Assembly: GCF_003386235.1 (NCBI RefSeq)
Contig: NZ_QRDZ01000003.1
Span: 186,001 to 250,000 of the forward strand
Length of the DNA: 64,000 bases
From: Cohnella phaseoli
GTDB taxonomy: Bacteria; Bacillota; Bacilli; Paenibacillales; Paenibacillaceae
Reading direction: 5' to 3'
Position 1 is the stretch's first letter, and the number at the start of each line of letters is the position of its first letter. The notes beneath the pieces are model-generated. The model saw only the letters and a list, made by a program, of their open reading frames with translations. It ran no database searches and was not told the origin of the DNA. Of the stretch, positions 8,438 to 18,117 are shown in pieces. The position numbers and the translations under genes are program-made.

Positions 8438-9364
8438 TTGGGTAAAATCGCATTCGTATTCCCCGGCCAAGGCGCGCAAGCGGTCGGCATGGGGAAGGAC
8501 GCATATGAGAGCAGCCCGGTCGCCAAGGCGACCTACGATCGGGCGGACGAGGCGCTCGGCTATTCGATCTCAAAGCTGAGCTTCGAAGGGCCGGAGGAGG
8601 AGCTGCGTCAGACGGCGAATACGCAGCCTGCGCTGCTCGCTACAAGCGTTGCGTTGTTGGAAATGTACAAGGAACGGGGACTGAAGCCCGATTATGTCGC
8701 AGGCCACTCGCTTGGCGAGTATAGCGCCCTCGTGGCGGCAGGCGTACTTGAATTCTCGGATGCGGTCAAGCTTGTTCGGGCGCGCGGGCTGTATATGGAG
8801 CAGGCGGTTCCGGGCGGTCAGGGCGCGATGGCGGCCGTGCTCGGAGCGGAACGCGCGGCTCTGCAGGCGCTCTGCACGGATATTACCGCGGCGGGAACGA
8901 TTGTAGAGCTGGCCAACGTCAACTGTCCGGGTCAGATCGTCGTCTCCGGGTCGGCGGACGGCGTCGCCGCCGTCGTCGAACGGGGCAAAGAGGCCGGAGC
9001 GAAGCGGGTCATTCCGCTTGATGTGAGCGGTCCGTTCCATTCCTCCTTGATGCAGCCGGCAGCCGATAAGCTGGCGGAGGCGCTGGCACAAGCGGAATTC
9101 CGCGATGCGGCCGTGCCGGTCGTCGCGAACGTTCACGCCAAGCCGGTCATTTCCGGAGCGGAGCTTCGCGAGCTGCTTGTCAAGCAAGTCGTGTCGCCAG
9201 TACAATGGGAAGACACGATTGCGTATTTGATCGAGCAAGGCGTCGACACGTTCGTGGAAATCGGCTCCGGCACGGTGCTGGCGGGCTTGATCAAGAAGAT
9301 CGACAAGTCCGTTCGGATCGTCTCGGTTAACAGCGCAGAGGCCGCTAGCGCAGCTGCGGAGTAA
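8438..9364 (+). CDS. fabD: Malonyl-CoA-ACP transacylase FabD
   Basis: FabD transfers malonyl from CoA to acyl carrier protein, supplying the extender for FabH and FabF. The 308-residue protein shows FVFPGQGAQ near the start, the nucleophile elbow GHSLG with Ser91, and His201 in SGPFHSSLM. The start is a TTG at 8438 with AGGAGG upstream, 15 bases after fabH. Confidence 0.96.
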   Translation: MGKIAFVFPGQGAQAVGMGKDAYESSPVAKATYDRADEALGYSISKLSFEGPEEELRQTANTQPALLATSVALLEMYKERGLKPDYVAGHSLGEYSALVAAGVLEFSDAVKLVRARGLYMEQAVPGGQGAMAAVLGAERAALQALCTDITAAGTIVELANVNCPGQIVVSGSADGVAAVVERGKEAGAKRVIPLDVSGPFHSSLMQPAADKLAEALAQAEFRDAAVPVVANVHAKPVISGAELRELLVKQVVSPVQWEDTIAYLIEQGVDTFVEIGSGTVLAGLIKKIDKSVRIVSVNSAEAASAAAE

Positions 9365-9405
9365 ACGCCGAAACAGGCGACAAACGGCAGAGAGGCGGAA
9401 AGGCA

Positions 9406-10158
9406 ATGGCAATGTGGGATCTGCAAGGCAAGAGCGCGCTGGTAACGGGCGCGTCGCGCGGAATCGGCCGGGCAATCGCCATCGCTCTGGCGGAGGCCGG
9501 AGCCGATGTGGCGGTCAACTATGCGGGCAGCGAAGCGGCGGCGGCCGAAACGGTCAAAGCGATCGAAGCGCTCGGGCGCAAGGCGATTATGGTCAAAGCG
9601 AACGTAGGCAAGTCGGCGGAGTTCGACGAGATGGTGTCGACCGCGCTCGAAGCTTTCGGCAAGTTGGACATTCTCGTGAATAACGCAGGCATCACCCGTG
9701 ATAATCTAATTATGCGGATGAAGGAAGCCGAATTCGACGAAGTGATCGAAACGAACCTGAAGGGCGTGTTCAACGGCATCAAAGCGGTGACTCGTCCGAT
9801 GATGAAGCAGCGCAGCGGCCGCATCATCAACATCTCGTCCGTAGTCGGCGTGCTCGGCAACCCTGGACAAGCCAACTATGTCGCAGCCAAAGCCGGCGTC
9901 ATCGGCTTGACGAAATCCGCGGCTAAGGAGCTTGCGTCCAGAGGCATTACCGTTAACGCGGTTGCTCCCGGATTCATTGAATCGGATATGACGGACAAGC
10001 TTCCCGCGGAGTATCGCGACAAGCTGCTGGGAGAAATTCCGATGGGCCGCATGGGCCGTCCGGAAGACATTGCTTCCATCGTCGTTTATTTAGCTTCGGA
10101 AGCAGCCTCTTACATGACGGGGCAGACGGTGCACGTCGACGGCGGCATGTACATGTAA
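9406..10158 (+). CDS. fabG: 3-oxoacyl-ACP reductase FabG
   Basis: FabG reduces 3-oxoacyl-ACP with NADPH in each elongation cycle. This 250-residue short-chain dehydrogenase has the cofactor loop TGASRGIG (14-21), NNAG at 92-95 and the catalytic Ser145, Tyr158 and Lys162 (YVAAK) with normal spacing. It follows fabD by about 40 bases. Confidence 0.96.
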   Translation: MAMWDLQGKSALVTGASRGIGRAIAIALAEAGADVAVNYAGSEAAAAETVKAIEALGRKAIMVKANVGKSAEFDEMVSTALEAFGKLDILVNNAGITRDNLIMRMKEAEFDEVIETNLKGVFNGIKAVTRPMMKQRSGRIINISSVVGVLGNPGQANYVAAKAGVIGLTKSAAKELASRGITVNAVAPGFIESDMTDKLPAEYRDKLLGEIPMGRMGRPEDIASIVVYLASEAASYMTGQTVHVDGGMYM

Positions 10159-10227
10159 TTTTCGGCCGAAGTGGCGACGCCTGCCTAACGGCACGAAAAG
10201 CGGCTCTTCGGCCGGTTAGACCCATGC

Positions 10228-10246
10228 AAGCCTTCTATGGCTTTTT
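10228..10246 (+). terminator. Weak hairpin with T-run between fabG and acpP
   Basis: AAGCC and GGCTT flank a six-base loop and are followed by TTTTG. The short stem suggests at most partial termination or attenuation, after which acpP could be boosted by its own promoter. Confidence 0.3.
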
Positions 10247-10260
10247 GTCCATGATTCACG

Positions 10261-10266
10261 TATAAT
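10261..10266 (+). promoter_or_regulatory. Possible -10 box of an acpP promoter
   Basis: A consensus TATAAT lies 21 bases before the acpP start. The region 17 bases upstream (TGGCTT) is a weak -35, so a separate acpP promoter is only possible, though extra expression of acyl carrier protein relative to the enzymes would make sense. Confidence 0.4.
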
Positions 10267-10287
10267 ACGTTAAGGGAGGTGAACCGG

Positions 10288-10521
10288 ATGTCCGATGTAC
10301 TGGATCGCGTAAAACGCATCGTTATCGAACGCCTGGGTGTAGAAGAGGCAGAGGTAACACCCGAAGCATCTTTCAAAGACGACTTGGGCGCTGACTCTCT
10401 GGATGTTGTAGAACTCGTTATGGAGCTCGAGGACGAATTCGATTTGGAGATTTCCGACGAGGATGCAGAGAAGATCACAACGGTGGGAGAAGTCGTTAAA
10501 TACATACAATCTCATGCGTAA
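10288..10521 (+). CDS. acpP: Acyl carrier protein
   Basis: This 77-residue acidic helix-bundle protein carries growing acyl chains on a phosphopantetheine attached to Ser37 in the DSL motif ([10 protein letters not shown]). The ATG at 10288 is chosen over the GTG at 10279 because GGGAGGTG lies directly before it and the protein then starts [11 protein letters not shown] like other ACPs. It sits between fabG and fabF. Confidence 0.97.
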   Translation: MSDVLDRVKRIVIERLGVEEAEVTPEASFKDDLGADSLDVVELVMELEDEFDLEISDEDAEKITTVGEVVKYIQSHA

Positions 10522-10623
10522 TGATCGACGGGTCCCGTACTTGCGACGGGACTTCTGCATATTCTAAACCCCGATTCGCGCCGCGCGCGCGACGGATGAT
10601 ATAGCCTGAAGAGGTGAATAGAT

Positions 10624-11865
10624 TTGACACAGCGCGTCGTTGTTACAGGAATGGGGGTCGTCACGTCCCTCGGTACCGACTTGCCTACGTTCTGGAGCAA
10701 CTTGCTCGATGGCAAATCCGGAGTCAGTCTGATCGAAGCATTCGATACGACCGATTATACGACTAAGATTGCGGCAGAAATCAAGGATTTCGATCCTGGC
10801 TTATATAATATCGATAAGAAAGAAGCCCGGAAAATGGACCGGTTCGTACAGTTCGGCGTGGCCGCGAGCAAGCTCGCGATCGAGGACGCGGGACTGGCGA
10901 TCGGGGAAAATGCCGACCCGGAGCGCGTAGGCGTTATCGTAGGCTCTGGTATCGGCGGTCTGGGCACCTGGGAAGAGCAGCATACGCTGTTGATGGAGAA
11001 AGGTCCAAGGCGGGTAAGCCCGTTCTTCATCCCGATGATGATCGCGAACATGGCCAGCGGCCAAATTTCGATGGTCACGGGAGCGAAGGGACCCAACACC
11101 GCAGCTGTATCCGCTTGCGCCACCGGAACGCACTCGATTGGCGACAGCTTTAAGATGATTCAGCGCGGCGACGCGGATGTGATGATCTGCGGCGGCGCGG
11201 AAGCGACGATTCGTCCGATCGGCATGGCAGGCTTCTGCTCGATGAGAGCGATGAGCACCCGCAACGACGAGCCGGAGAAAGCAAGCCGGCCGTTCGACGT
11301 CGATCGCGACGGATTCGTTATGGGCGAAGGCTCGGGCGTACTAATCCTGGAATCGCTTGAGCATGCGAAAGCAAGAGGCGCCCGCATTTATGCGGAGGTT
11401 ATCGGCTACGGCATGAGCGGCGACGCCTACCATATGACCGATCCCGATCCGAACGGAGCGGCTCGTTGCATGAAGAAGGCGCTTAACGACGCGGGCATCG
11501 CGCCCGAGTCCATCCAATACATTAATGCGCACGGAACGTCGACGGGAGCCGGAGACAAGTCCGAGACGACGGCGATCAAGATGACGTTCGGCGACCATGC
11601 TCACAAACTGGCGGTCAGCTCGACCAAGTCGATGACCGGGCATCTGCTCGGCGCGGCGGGCGGCGTGGAAGCGGTTATTCTCGGCTTGACGTTGAAGAAC
11701 GGCGTCATTCCTCCGACGATCAATCTGGATCATCAAGATCCGGAGCTGGATTTGGACTATGTCCCGAACAAGCCGCGCAATGCGGACGTACAGGTTGCGT
11801 TGTCCAACTCCTTCGGCTTCGGAGGACACAATGCCACGATTATTATGCGTCAATTCGCAGATTAA
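10624..11865 (+). CDS. fabF: Beta-ketoacyl-ACP synthase II FabF
   Basis: FabF carries out the elongating condensations of malonyl-ACP with acyl-ACP. The 413-residue protein has catalytic Cys165 (SACATG), His303 ([11 protein letters not shown]) and His340 ([12 protein letters not shown]). The start is a TTG at 10624 behind AGAGGTG. It lies 100 bases after acpP and is the last lipid gene of the cluster. Confidence 0.97.
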   Translation: MTQRVVVTGMGVVTSLGTDLPTFWSNLLDGKSGVSLIEAFDTTDYTTKIAAEIKDFDPGLYNIDKKEARKMDRFVQFGVAASKLAIEDAGLAIGENADPERVGVIVGSGIGGLGTWEEQHTLLMEKGPRRVSPFFIPMMIANMASGQISMVTGAKGPNTAAVSACATGTHSIGDSFKMIQRGDADVMICGGAEATIRPIGMAGFCSMRAMSTRNDEPEKASRPFDVDRDGFVMGEGSGVLILESLEHAKARGARIYAEVIGYGMSGDAYHMTDPDPNGAARCMKKALNDAGIAPESIQYINAHGTSTGAGDKSETTAIKMTFGDHAHKLAVSSTKSMTGHLLGAAGGVEAVILGLTLKNGVIPPTINLDHQDPELDLDYVPNKPRNADVQVALSNSFGFGGHNATIIMRQFAD

Positions 11866-11907
11866 TCGGATGGGCAATAAGCAAGTTCAAAAAGTGCGCG
11901 TGAACGT

Positions 11908-11937
11908 CGACGCAGGCGGCATTAGCCGCCTGCGTCG
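11908..11937 (+). other. Perfect 13-bp hairpin between fabF and rnc
   Basis: CGACGCAGGCGGC and its exact complement flank a four-base ATTA loop. No T-run follows, so it is not a classical terminator. It begins 42 bases after fabF and ends 33 bases before rnc, so a processing or stability element in the 5' region of the RNase III gene is a reasonable guess. Confidence 0.6.
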
Positions 11938-11970
11938 GTTGTGTATGAGGCGCGATTGAGGTGACGGTTC

Positions 11971-12672
11971 ATGAAGGAAGGATTTCAACGATTGCAGCAG
12001 CGCATTAACGTGACTTTCCGCGATCCGGGGCTGTTGAAGCAGGCGTTTACGCATACTTCTTACGTGAACGAGCAGCGAGGCGCGCGTATTCCGGACAACG
12101 AACGGTTGGAATTTCTCGGAGATGCCGTACTGCAGCTTACCGTATCCGAATATTTGTACAGGCTCTATCCGGATTCGCCGGAGGGCGAGTTGACTCGTTT
12201 GCGGGCGAGCATCGTCTGCGAGCCTTCGCTCGTCCGTTTTGCCGAGGCGCTCGAATTCGGGCAGATCGTGCTGCTCGGCAAAGGGGAGGAGCAGACGGGC
12301 GGACGTACCCGACCGTCGCTGCTTGCAGACGCTTTCGAAGCGTTCCTGGGCGCGTTGTATTTGGATCAAGGCTTGGAGGCCGTTCGGGCGTTTCTCGAAC
12401 GGCATATGTTCGTGAAGCTGTCGCGGAACGGCCAAGCGCCGATGAAGGACTACAAAACGGAGCTTCAGGAGAAGGTGCAGCAGCTGGCAATGGGCGCGCT
12501 TGATTATCGCATTGTCGAGGAGAAAGGGCCGGCCCACGACAAGGAGTTTATCGCCGTCGTCGGGGTGGGCGACCGGCAGTTAGGCAAAGGAATCGGCCGT
12601 TCGAAGAAGGAAGCGGAACAGCAAGCCGCATCGCAGGCGCTGGCGTCGTTTGCGAAACAGAATACAAGATGA
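11971..12672 (+). CDS. rnc: Ribonuclease III
   Basis: RNase III cuts double-stranded RNA, including rRNA precursors. The 233-residue protein has the catalytic signature [11 protein letters not shown] (43-53) and a C-terminal double-stranded RNA binding domain from about residue 160 ([14 protein letters not shown]... to [13 protein letters not shown]). It is followed 30 bases later by smc, the same rnc-smc-ftsY order as in B. subtilis. Confidence 0.96.
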   Translation: MKEGFQRLQQRINVTFRDPGLLKQAFTHTSYVNEQRGARIPDNERLEFLGDAVLQLTVSEYLYRLYPDSPEGELTRLRASIVCEPSLVRFAEALEFGQIVLLGKGEEQTGGRTRPSLLADAFEAFLGALYLDQGLEAVRAFLERHMFVKLSRNGQAPMKDYKTELQEKVQQLAMGALDYRIVEEKGPAHDKEFIAVVGVGDRQLGKGIGRSKKEAEQQAASQALASFAKQNTR

Positions 12673-12702
12673 CCTACCGACTCGAGAGGAGAAACCGTCC
12701 TT

Positions 12703-15700
12703 ATGTTTTTGAAAAGAATCGAGCTGACTGGGTTTAAGTCGTTCGCAGACCGTACCGAACTTGAATTCGTTCGCGGAATTACCGCCGTCGTCGGGCCGAA
12801 CGGCAGCGGCAAGAGCAACATCTCCGACGGCATTCGCTGGGTACTCGGCGAGCAAAGCGCCAAGTCGCTGCGGGGCGGCAATATGCAGGATATTATTTTC
12901 GCGGGCAGCGACTCCCGTAAGGCCGTTAATTTCGGGGAAGTGTCGCTCACGCTGGACAACGCGGACAAAGCGCTTCCGCTTGATTTCAGCGAGGTAACGG
13001 TTACGCGCCGGGTGCACCGCAACGGGGAAAGCGAATACTTGATCAACAAGCAGCCGTGCCGACTAAAGGACATTACCGAGCTGTTCATGGATACGGGGAT
13101 CGGACGGGAAGCGTATTCGATCATCGGACAAGGCCGGATCGAGGAGATATTAAGTACGCGCTCGGAGGATCGTCGCGGCATTTTCGAGGAAGCCTCGGGA
13201 ATTGTGAAATATAAGAGCCGTAAGAAGGAAGCGCAGAAGAAGCTTGAGGATACCGAAAACAATCTGCTGCGGATTCACGATCTCGTCAGCGAGCTGAACG
13301 GGCAGATCGAGCCGCTGAGGGACCAGGCCGCGAAGGCCGAAACTTATAAGACGCTGAAGGAAGAACTGAAAAATAAGGAAATCGCCTTATACGTTCATCA
13401 GATCGAAGGCGTGCACTCCTCCTGGACGCAGACGAGCGAGCGGTTGAATACGCTGCGCGAAGAGCAGACAGGCCTGTCGACTTTCGTAAGCAAGCATGAT
13501 GCGATTTTGGAGGAGGAGCGTCAGACGCTCGTTCAGCTCGAGGAGCTGTTGGAGAAGCTGCAGGACGAGCTGCTCCGCTGCAGCGAAGACACGGAGAAGA
13601 CGGAAGGTCACGTCGAATTGCTGAACGAACGGCGCGGCCATCTCGAACGCACCGGCAACGGACTAAGACAGTCGATTGCCACAGCGGAAGAACGGTTTGC
13701 TCTGTCTACGGAAGAGGAGCGCGTGCTCAAGGAGAAGCGCGCCGCATTGGAGGGCGAGCTGGAGGCTGCGCTCGTCAAGCTGGCGGAGGAAGAGGACCGA
13801 TTGGCCCTGGCCGACGGCAGCACGGAAGTCGAGGAACGGCTGAAAGCGGAGCTGTTCGACACGTTAAATGCGATGGCGCAGGCGCGCAACGACATTCGCT
13901 ACGGCGAAGGCCAGCGCGAGGTGTTGGAGCGGCGGATGACGCGCATTGCGGAAGAGGAAGCGAAATGGCGCGAGCAAGTTGAGGCGCTGGACGCCAAGCG
14001 CGAGCGATTGGAAGAGAAGCTGGCGGAAGTCGCCCGTTCGCTGCATGAAGCGCGCGACCGTTATGTCGCAGAGGGAGCCCGCTCCTCCGAGCTTCAGCGG
14101 AAGCTGGAGGAGGATCAGATTTCGGTGCGGCGTCATGAGCAGCGCAGAGAAGCGCTCGTCTCTCGGCGCGATACGATCAAGGAGCTTCAGAACGATTATG
14201 ACGGCTTCCAGCACGGCGTTCGCGAAGTGCTGAAGGCGTCGAAGCGCGGCACTCTGCATGGCGTGCATGGCGCAGTTGCCGAGCTCGTCAGCGTGCCGGG
14301 AGATTTGGAGACGGCGATTGAAACCGCGCTTGGCGCGGCGCTGCAGCATATCGTCATGGAGAATGAGAAAAGCTCGCGTGCGGCGATCGCCCACTTGAAG
14401 CAGCGCCAATCCGGCCGGGCGACTTTCCTGCCGCTTGACGTTATTCGGGCAAGATCGATTTCCGACGGCGATCGCCGGATGCTGGAGCAGGCCGAGGGCT
14501 TTATCGGGGTTGCCGCCGAGTTGGTCGGCTTTGATCCGAAGTACGGCGCGATTGTCGGCAGCCTGCTCGGCAGCGTGTTGATCTCGGAGACGCTGGAGCA
14601 GGCGAACCGCATCGCCTCTAGGCTCCAATACCGCTATCGCGTCGTTACGCGCGACGGCGACGTCGTTAACGCCGGCGGATCGATGACCGGGGGCAGCCTG
14701 CAGAAGAAGTCGGCCAACCTGCTTGGACGCCAGCGTCAGCTCGAAGAGTTGGAACGCGATATCGGGGAAGCCGAGAAGGCGCGCGAAAAAGCGCGCGCAG
14801 CGGTAGACGACCTGAAGAAAGAATTGGCGCAGGTTGCGCAAAATATCGAGCAGCTGCGCGGTCAGGGAGAGCAGGAGAGGCTTAGAGAGCAGCAGGTTTC
14901 AGCCGAAATCGCGCAGCTTGAGCAGGAAGAGCGGCTGCTGGAGGAACAGCGCCTGGCGATGGATGGCGAGAAGGCGGCCTTTGCTGCCGAGGCCGGGGCG
15001 TTGGGCGCGAGCAAGGAAGACGCCGAGAAGCGGTTGGCCGCGCTGACGAGTGAGGAGCAGCGCATTCAGGAGCGCATTCGCGAAGCGGAGGAGCTTCGCC
15101 GCAAGAGCGCGTCCGCGAAGGAAGAGCTGCAAGCGGCGCTGACCGAGCTGAAGGTCGCGATTGCGCGGATGGAGCAGGATCGCGCGTCTCTGGGCGAGCA
15201 GCTTGCCCGCCATAGGTCCGATCTCGGTCGCTTGACCGGCGAACTCAAGCAGCTTAAAGAGTCGCTTGAACACAATGAGGCTGAGGCCGAGCGGACGCAG
15301 CAGGAATCGGTCGAGCAGCGCGAGAAGCTCAACGATCTTCGGATCCGCAAGAAGCAACTGACCGAGAATCTCGAGTTCAAGCGGGCCGACCGGGCCGAAA
15401 AGCAACGGGAGCTGGAGCGCAAGGAAGGCGAGACGAAGGACCAGCGGGCCAAGCTGCGAAACGTCGACGAGAGCTTGCGTCAGGCGGAGATTGCGGTCAA
15501 CCGGATGGACGTCGAGCTGGACAACCTGCTGCGCAAGCTGACCGAAGAGTACGAAATCGGCTTCGAGCTGGCGAAGGAGCGTTACCCGGTTCCGGAGGAC
15601 GTCGCGGGCGCCCAGAACGAGGTGCGCGACATGAAGCGCAAAATTTCGTCTCTAGGCGATGTGAATCTCGGCGCGATCGAGGAGTTCAAACGCGTATCCG

Positions 15701-16272
15701 AGCGTTACGACTTCCTATCGGCGCAAGAGAACGATCTGATTGAAGCGAAGACGAAGCTGCACGGCATTATCCGCGAGATGGACGAAGAGATGTCCAAGCG
15801 GTTCCGCACGACGTTCGAGGAGATTCGCAAGCATTTTGTCGTCGTATTCTCGCGCATGTTCGGCGGCGGCCGGGCGGATTTGGTGATGGCCGAGCCGGAT
15901 AAGCCGCTTGACACGGGCATTGACATCGTCGCTCAGCCTCCGGGCAAAAAGCTGACGAACCTGCAGCTTCTGTCGGGCGGCGAGCGGGCGCTGACCGCGA
16001 TCGCCTTGCTGTTCGCGATTTTGCACGTCAAGCCGGTGCCGTTCTGTGTGCTGGACGAGGTCGAAGCGGCGCTGGACGAGGCCAATGTGGCTCGCTATGC
16101 GCAGTACATGCGGGAGTTTTCCGATTCGACGCAGTTTATCGTCGTTACCCACCGCAAAGGCACGATGGAAGAAGCCGACGTGCTGTACGGGGTCACGATG
16201 GAAGAGGGCGGCGTATCCAAGCTGGTATCGGTTCGCTTGGAAGAAACGGACGATATGGTTGCGACGGCGTAA
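12703..16272 (+). CDS. smc: Chromosome segregation ATPase SMC
   Basis: SMC forms the condensin complex with ScpA and ScpB and organises newly replicated origins. The 1,189-residue protein has the expected layout: N-terminal head with Walker A GPNGSGKSN (31-39), long coiled coil, hinge at about 500-660 (GVHGAVAELVSVPGD to GGSMTGG), second coiled coil, and C-terminal head with LSGGERAL near 1090 and Walker B VLDEVEAALDEA near 1116. It is full length. Its stop codon is the first three bases of an intergenic repeat array. Confidence 0.98.
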   Translation: MFLKRIELTGFKSFADRTELEFVRGITAVVGPNGSGKSNISDGIRWVLGEQSAKSLRGGNMQDIIFAGSDSRKAVNFGEVSLTLDNADKALPLDFSEVTVTRRVHRNGESEYLINKQPCRLKDITELFMDTGIGREAYSIIGQGRIEEILSTRSEDRRGIFEEASGIVKYKSRKKEAQKKLEDTENNLLRIHDLVSELNGQIEPLRDQAAKAETYKTLKEELKNKEIALYVHQIEGVHSSWTQTSERLNTLREEQTGLSTFVSKHDAILEEERQTLVQLEELLEKLQDELLRCSEDTEKTEGHVELLNERRGHLERTGNGLRQSIATAEERFALSTEEERVLKEKRAALEGELEAALVKLAEEEDRLALADGSTEVEERLKAELFDTLNAMAQARNDIRYGEGQREVLERRMTRIAEEEAKWREQVEALDAKRERLEEKLAEVARSLHEARDRYVAEGARSSELQRKLEEDQISVRRHEQRREALVSRRDTIKELQNDYDGFQHGVREVLKASKRGTLHGVHGAVAELVSVPGDLETAIETALGAALQHIVMENEKSSRAAIAHLKQRQSGRATFLPLDVIRARSISDGDRRMLEQAEGFIGVAAELVGFDPKYGAIVGSLLGSVLISETLEQANRIASRLQYRYRVVTRDGDVVNAGGSMTGGSLQKKSANLLGRQRQLEELERDIGEAEKAREKARAAVDDLKKELAQVAQNIEQLRGQGEQERLREQQVSAEIAQLEQEERLLEEQRLAMDGEKAAFAAEAGALGASKEDAEKRLAALTSEEQRIQERIREAEELRRKSASAKEELQAALTELKVAIARMEQDRASLGEQLARHRSDLGRLTGELKQLKESLEHNEAEAERTQQESVEQREKLNDLRIRKKQLTENLEFKRADRAEKQRELERKEGETKDQRAKLRNVDESLRQAEIAVNRMDVELDNLLRKLTEEYEIGFELAKERYPVPEDVAGAQNEVRDMKRKISSLGDVNLGAIEEFKRVSERYDFLSAQENDLIEAKTKLHGIIREMDEEMSKRFRTTFEEIRKHFVVVFSRMFGGGRADLVMAEPDKPLDTGIDIVAQPPGKKLTNLQLLSGGERALTAIALLFAILHVKPVPFCVLDEVEAALDEANVARYAQYMREFSDSTQFIVVTHRKGTMEEADVLYGVTMEEGGVSKLVSVRLEETDDMVATA

Positions 16273-16290
16273 CGTTCTGGTGGACCGTTA
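16270..16290 (+). repeat. Dispersed palindromic repeat A, copy 1
   Basis: TAACGTTC-N5-GACCGTTA is an inverted repeat with one mismatch, starting inside the smc stop codon. The consensus of the family is TAACGGTC-N5-GACCGTTA. Confidence 0.7.
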
Positions 16291-16320
16291 GAAGGCGCGG
16301 AAATTGCCGTGTGAGAGCTG

Positions 16321-16341
16321 TAACGGTCTGATTGGCCGTTA
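16321..16341 (+). repeat. Dispersed palindromic repeat A, copy 2
   Basis: TAACGGTCTGATTGGCCGTTA, preceded by GAGAGCTG exactly as in copy 3. One arm position changes C to T opposite G, keeping a wobble pair. Confidence 0.7.
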
Positions 16342-16372
16342 ACGGACCTAGAAAAGTGGCGCAAGAGAGCTG

Positions 16373-16392
16373 TAACGGTCTGCTAGACCGTT
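16373..16392 (+). repeat. Dispersed palindromic repeat A, copy 3
   Basis: TAACGGTCTGCTAGACCGTT is a perfect 7-bp inverted repeat (AACGGTC/GACCGTT), again preceded by GAGAGCTG. The three copies start 51 and 52 bases apart in the gap between smc and ftsY. Confidence 0.75.
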
Positions 16393-16498
16393 CGAGATTA
16401 TAAGTTCGTCGAAATGATGGCGATTGTACGGTCGGCAACTCCCAAGCGGCGTAAAGGGAGTGCTCGCGTGCAATTGCAACAGGGTTGGAGGAGCGAGA

Positions 16499-17506
16499 AT
16501 GGGTTTTTTTAAGAGGTTGAAGGAGAGCATTGCGTCCAAGACGGAGGCGGTGACAAGCAAATTCCGCGACGGTCTGGCCAAGACGCGCGACGCGCTCGTT
16601 GGTAAGGTAGGCGAGCTGTTTAGCCGCCGTAAAAAAATCGACGAGGAGTTTTTCGAGGAGCTTGAAGAAATTTTGATCGGCGCGGACGTCGGCGTGAATA
16701 CGGTAATGGCGCTGATCGACGAGCTGCGCGATGAGGTGAAGAAGCGCAAAATTGAGGAGCCGGCTCAACTGCAGCCGATTTTGTCCGAGAAGCTTGTGGA
16801 GATGCTGCGGGGCTCGGGAGACGAAGTCGGTCTGAATGAAAATCCGAACGGCATTACGGTTATCCTGTTCGTCGGCGTCAATGGCGTAGGAAAAACCACG
16901 ACAATCGGCAAACTTGCCTGGCGCTACAAGCAACAAGGCAAGAACGTGCTGCTAGCCGCAGGCGACACGTTCCGCGCGGGAGCGATCGAACAGCTCGAAG
17001 TGTGGGGCGGGCGCGTTGGCGTAGACGTCATCAAGCAAGTCTCGGGCGCTGATCCGGCGGCTGTCATGTTCGACGCGGTTCAGGAAGCGAAAAGGCGCAA
17101 TGTCGACGTGCTGATCTGCGACACGGCCGGTCGTTTGCAGAACAAGCATAACCTGATGGAAGAGTTGGCGAAAATTCACCGCGTCATTCAGCGGGAAATT
17201 CCGAGCGCTCCGCATGAGACGCTGCTCGTGTTGGATGGAACGACGGGGCAGAACGCGCTGCAGCAAGCAAAGCTGTTCGGAGAGAAAAGCGGCGTAACCG
17301 GATTGGTGCTGACGAAGCTTGATGGAACGGCCAAGGGCGGCATCGTCATTGCGATCCGCAACGAGTTGAAGCTGCCGGTCAAGTTCGTCGGACTGGGAGA
17401 GAAGATGGACGATCTGCAGGAATTCGACGCCGATCAGTTCGTGCACGCCTTGTTCTCGGGCATGGCCGGAACCGAGGAGAAGGAAGACGACAATCCACAA
17501 GAATAG
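16499..17506 (+). CDS. ftsY: Signal recognition particle receptor FtsY
   Basis: FtsY is the membrane-associated GTPase that receives the ribosome-SRP complex for co-translational export. The 335-residue protein begins MGFFKRLKESI with GGAGGAG before the ATG, which is preferred to the longer upstream reading. The N and G domains follow: GVNGVGKTTTIGKLA near residue 126, DTAGRLQNKHNLM, and TKLDGTAKGG. The long acidic A domain of enterobacterial FtsY is absent, as usual in Firmicutes. Ffh, its partner, is two genes downstream. Confidence 0.96.
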   Translation: MGFFKRLKESIASKTEAVTSKFRDGLAKTRDALVGKVGELFSRRKKIDEEFFEELEEILIGADVGVNTVMALIDELRDEVKKRKIEEPAQLQPILSEKLVEMLRGSGDEVGLNENPNGITVILFVGVNGVGKTTTIGKLAWRYKQQGKNVLLAAGDTFRAGAIEQLEVWGGRVGVDVIKQVSGADPAAVMFDAVQEAKRRNVDVLICDTAGRLQNKHNLMEELAKIHRVIQREIPSAPHETLLVLDGTTGQNALQQAKLFGEKSGVTGLVLTKLDGTAKGGIVIAIRNELKLPVKFVGLGEKMDDLQEFDADQFVHALFSGMAGTEEKEDDNPQE

Positions 17507-17555
17507 TCGTAAAACATTCAAATAAGTCTGTGAGAGGGATGTTAAGGTGTTTTCC

Positions 17556-17584
17556 TTGACATCCTGTTTTCTTTTCGGTATGAT
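17556..17584 (+). promoter_or_regulatory. Sigma-A promoter of ylxM-ffh
   Basis: TTGACA (17556-17561), 17-base spacer, TATGAT (17579-17584). It lies 50 bases after ftsY and gives a leader of about 105 bases before ylxM. Confidence 0.85.
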
Positions 17585-17698
17585 AGGCGAAGCGTTAGAG
17601 ATGTAAAGTCTTTTTCCTTGACACCGAAAGCACGGAGATGCGGATTAACGAACGACGAAATCGCATCGCGCGGCCAGGGAATGAGAGGAGCAGCCATT

Positions 17699-18049
17699 GT
17701 GAGCGGGGAGAACGCGCTTGAGAAGACGAACCGAATCAATGAGTTGTATGATTTTTACGGGCCCTTGTTAACCGACAAGCAGCAGACGTTCCTGAAATGT
17801 TATTTCCACGATGATTATACACTGGGCGAGATCGCCGAGGATTTCCGGATCAGCCGACAGGCGGTTTACGAGCACTTGAAGCGCGCCGGGCAGGTGCTGG
17901 AAGAGTACGAGGCGAAGCTTGGACTTGCGGCAAAACATAGCCGGCTGAACGCGGGAATCGACTTGCTGGAAGAGCAGATTGCCGGATTGCCGACAGAGTG
18001 GCGACAGTCTCTCGCAAGCACCGCGGCTTTGCTGAGAAGCGCGGAATGA
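17699..18049 (+). CDS. ylxM: YlxM family DNA-binding protein (UPF0122)
   Basis: YlxM proteins are small helix-turn-helix proteins encoded before ffh and thought to modulate the SRP pathway. The 116-residue reading starts at the GTG at 17699 ([28 protein letters not shown]), behind GAGAGGAG, because this matches the family N-terminus; readings from 17618 or 17681 add unconserved residues. The sigma-like helix-turn-helix is [25 protein letters not shown] at about residues 38-62. Confidence 0.9.
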   Translation: MSGENALEKTNRINELYDFYGPLLTDKQQTFLKCYFHDDYTLGEIAEDFRISRQAVYEHLKRAGQVLEEYEAKLGLAAKHSRLNAGIDLLEEQIAGLPTEWRQSLASTAALLRSAE

Positions 18050-18117
18050 TCGGCGCGTCGCAAGCGGATTTACTGAATTACCTTTCAAAATAACCGTTCC
18101 GAAGGAGGGATGGGAAG

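Noticed and set aside
10161..10219. Riboswitch-like structure between fabG and acpP
   Set aside because: Several short complementary stretches (TTCGGCCGAA, CTAAC/GTTAG) exist, but they compete with one another and fit no class I know.
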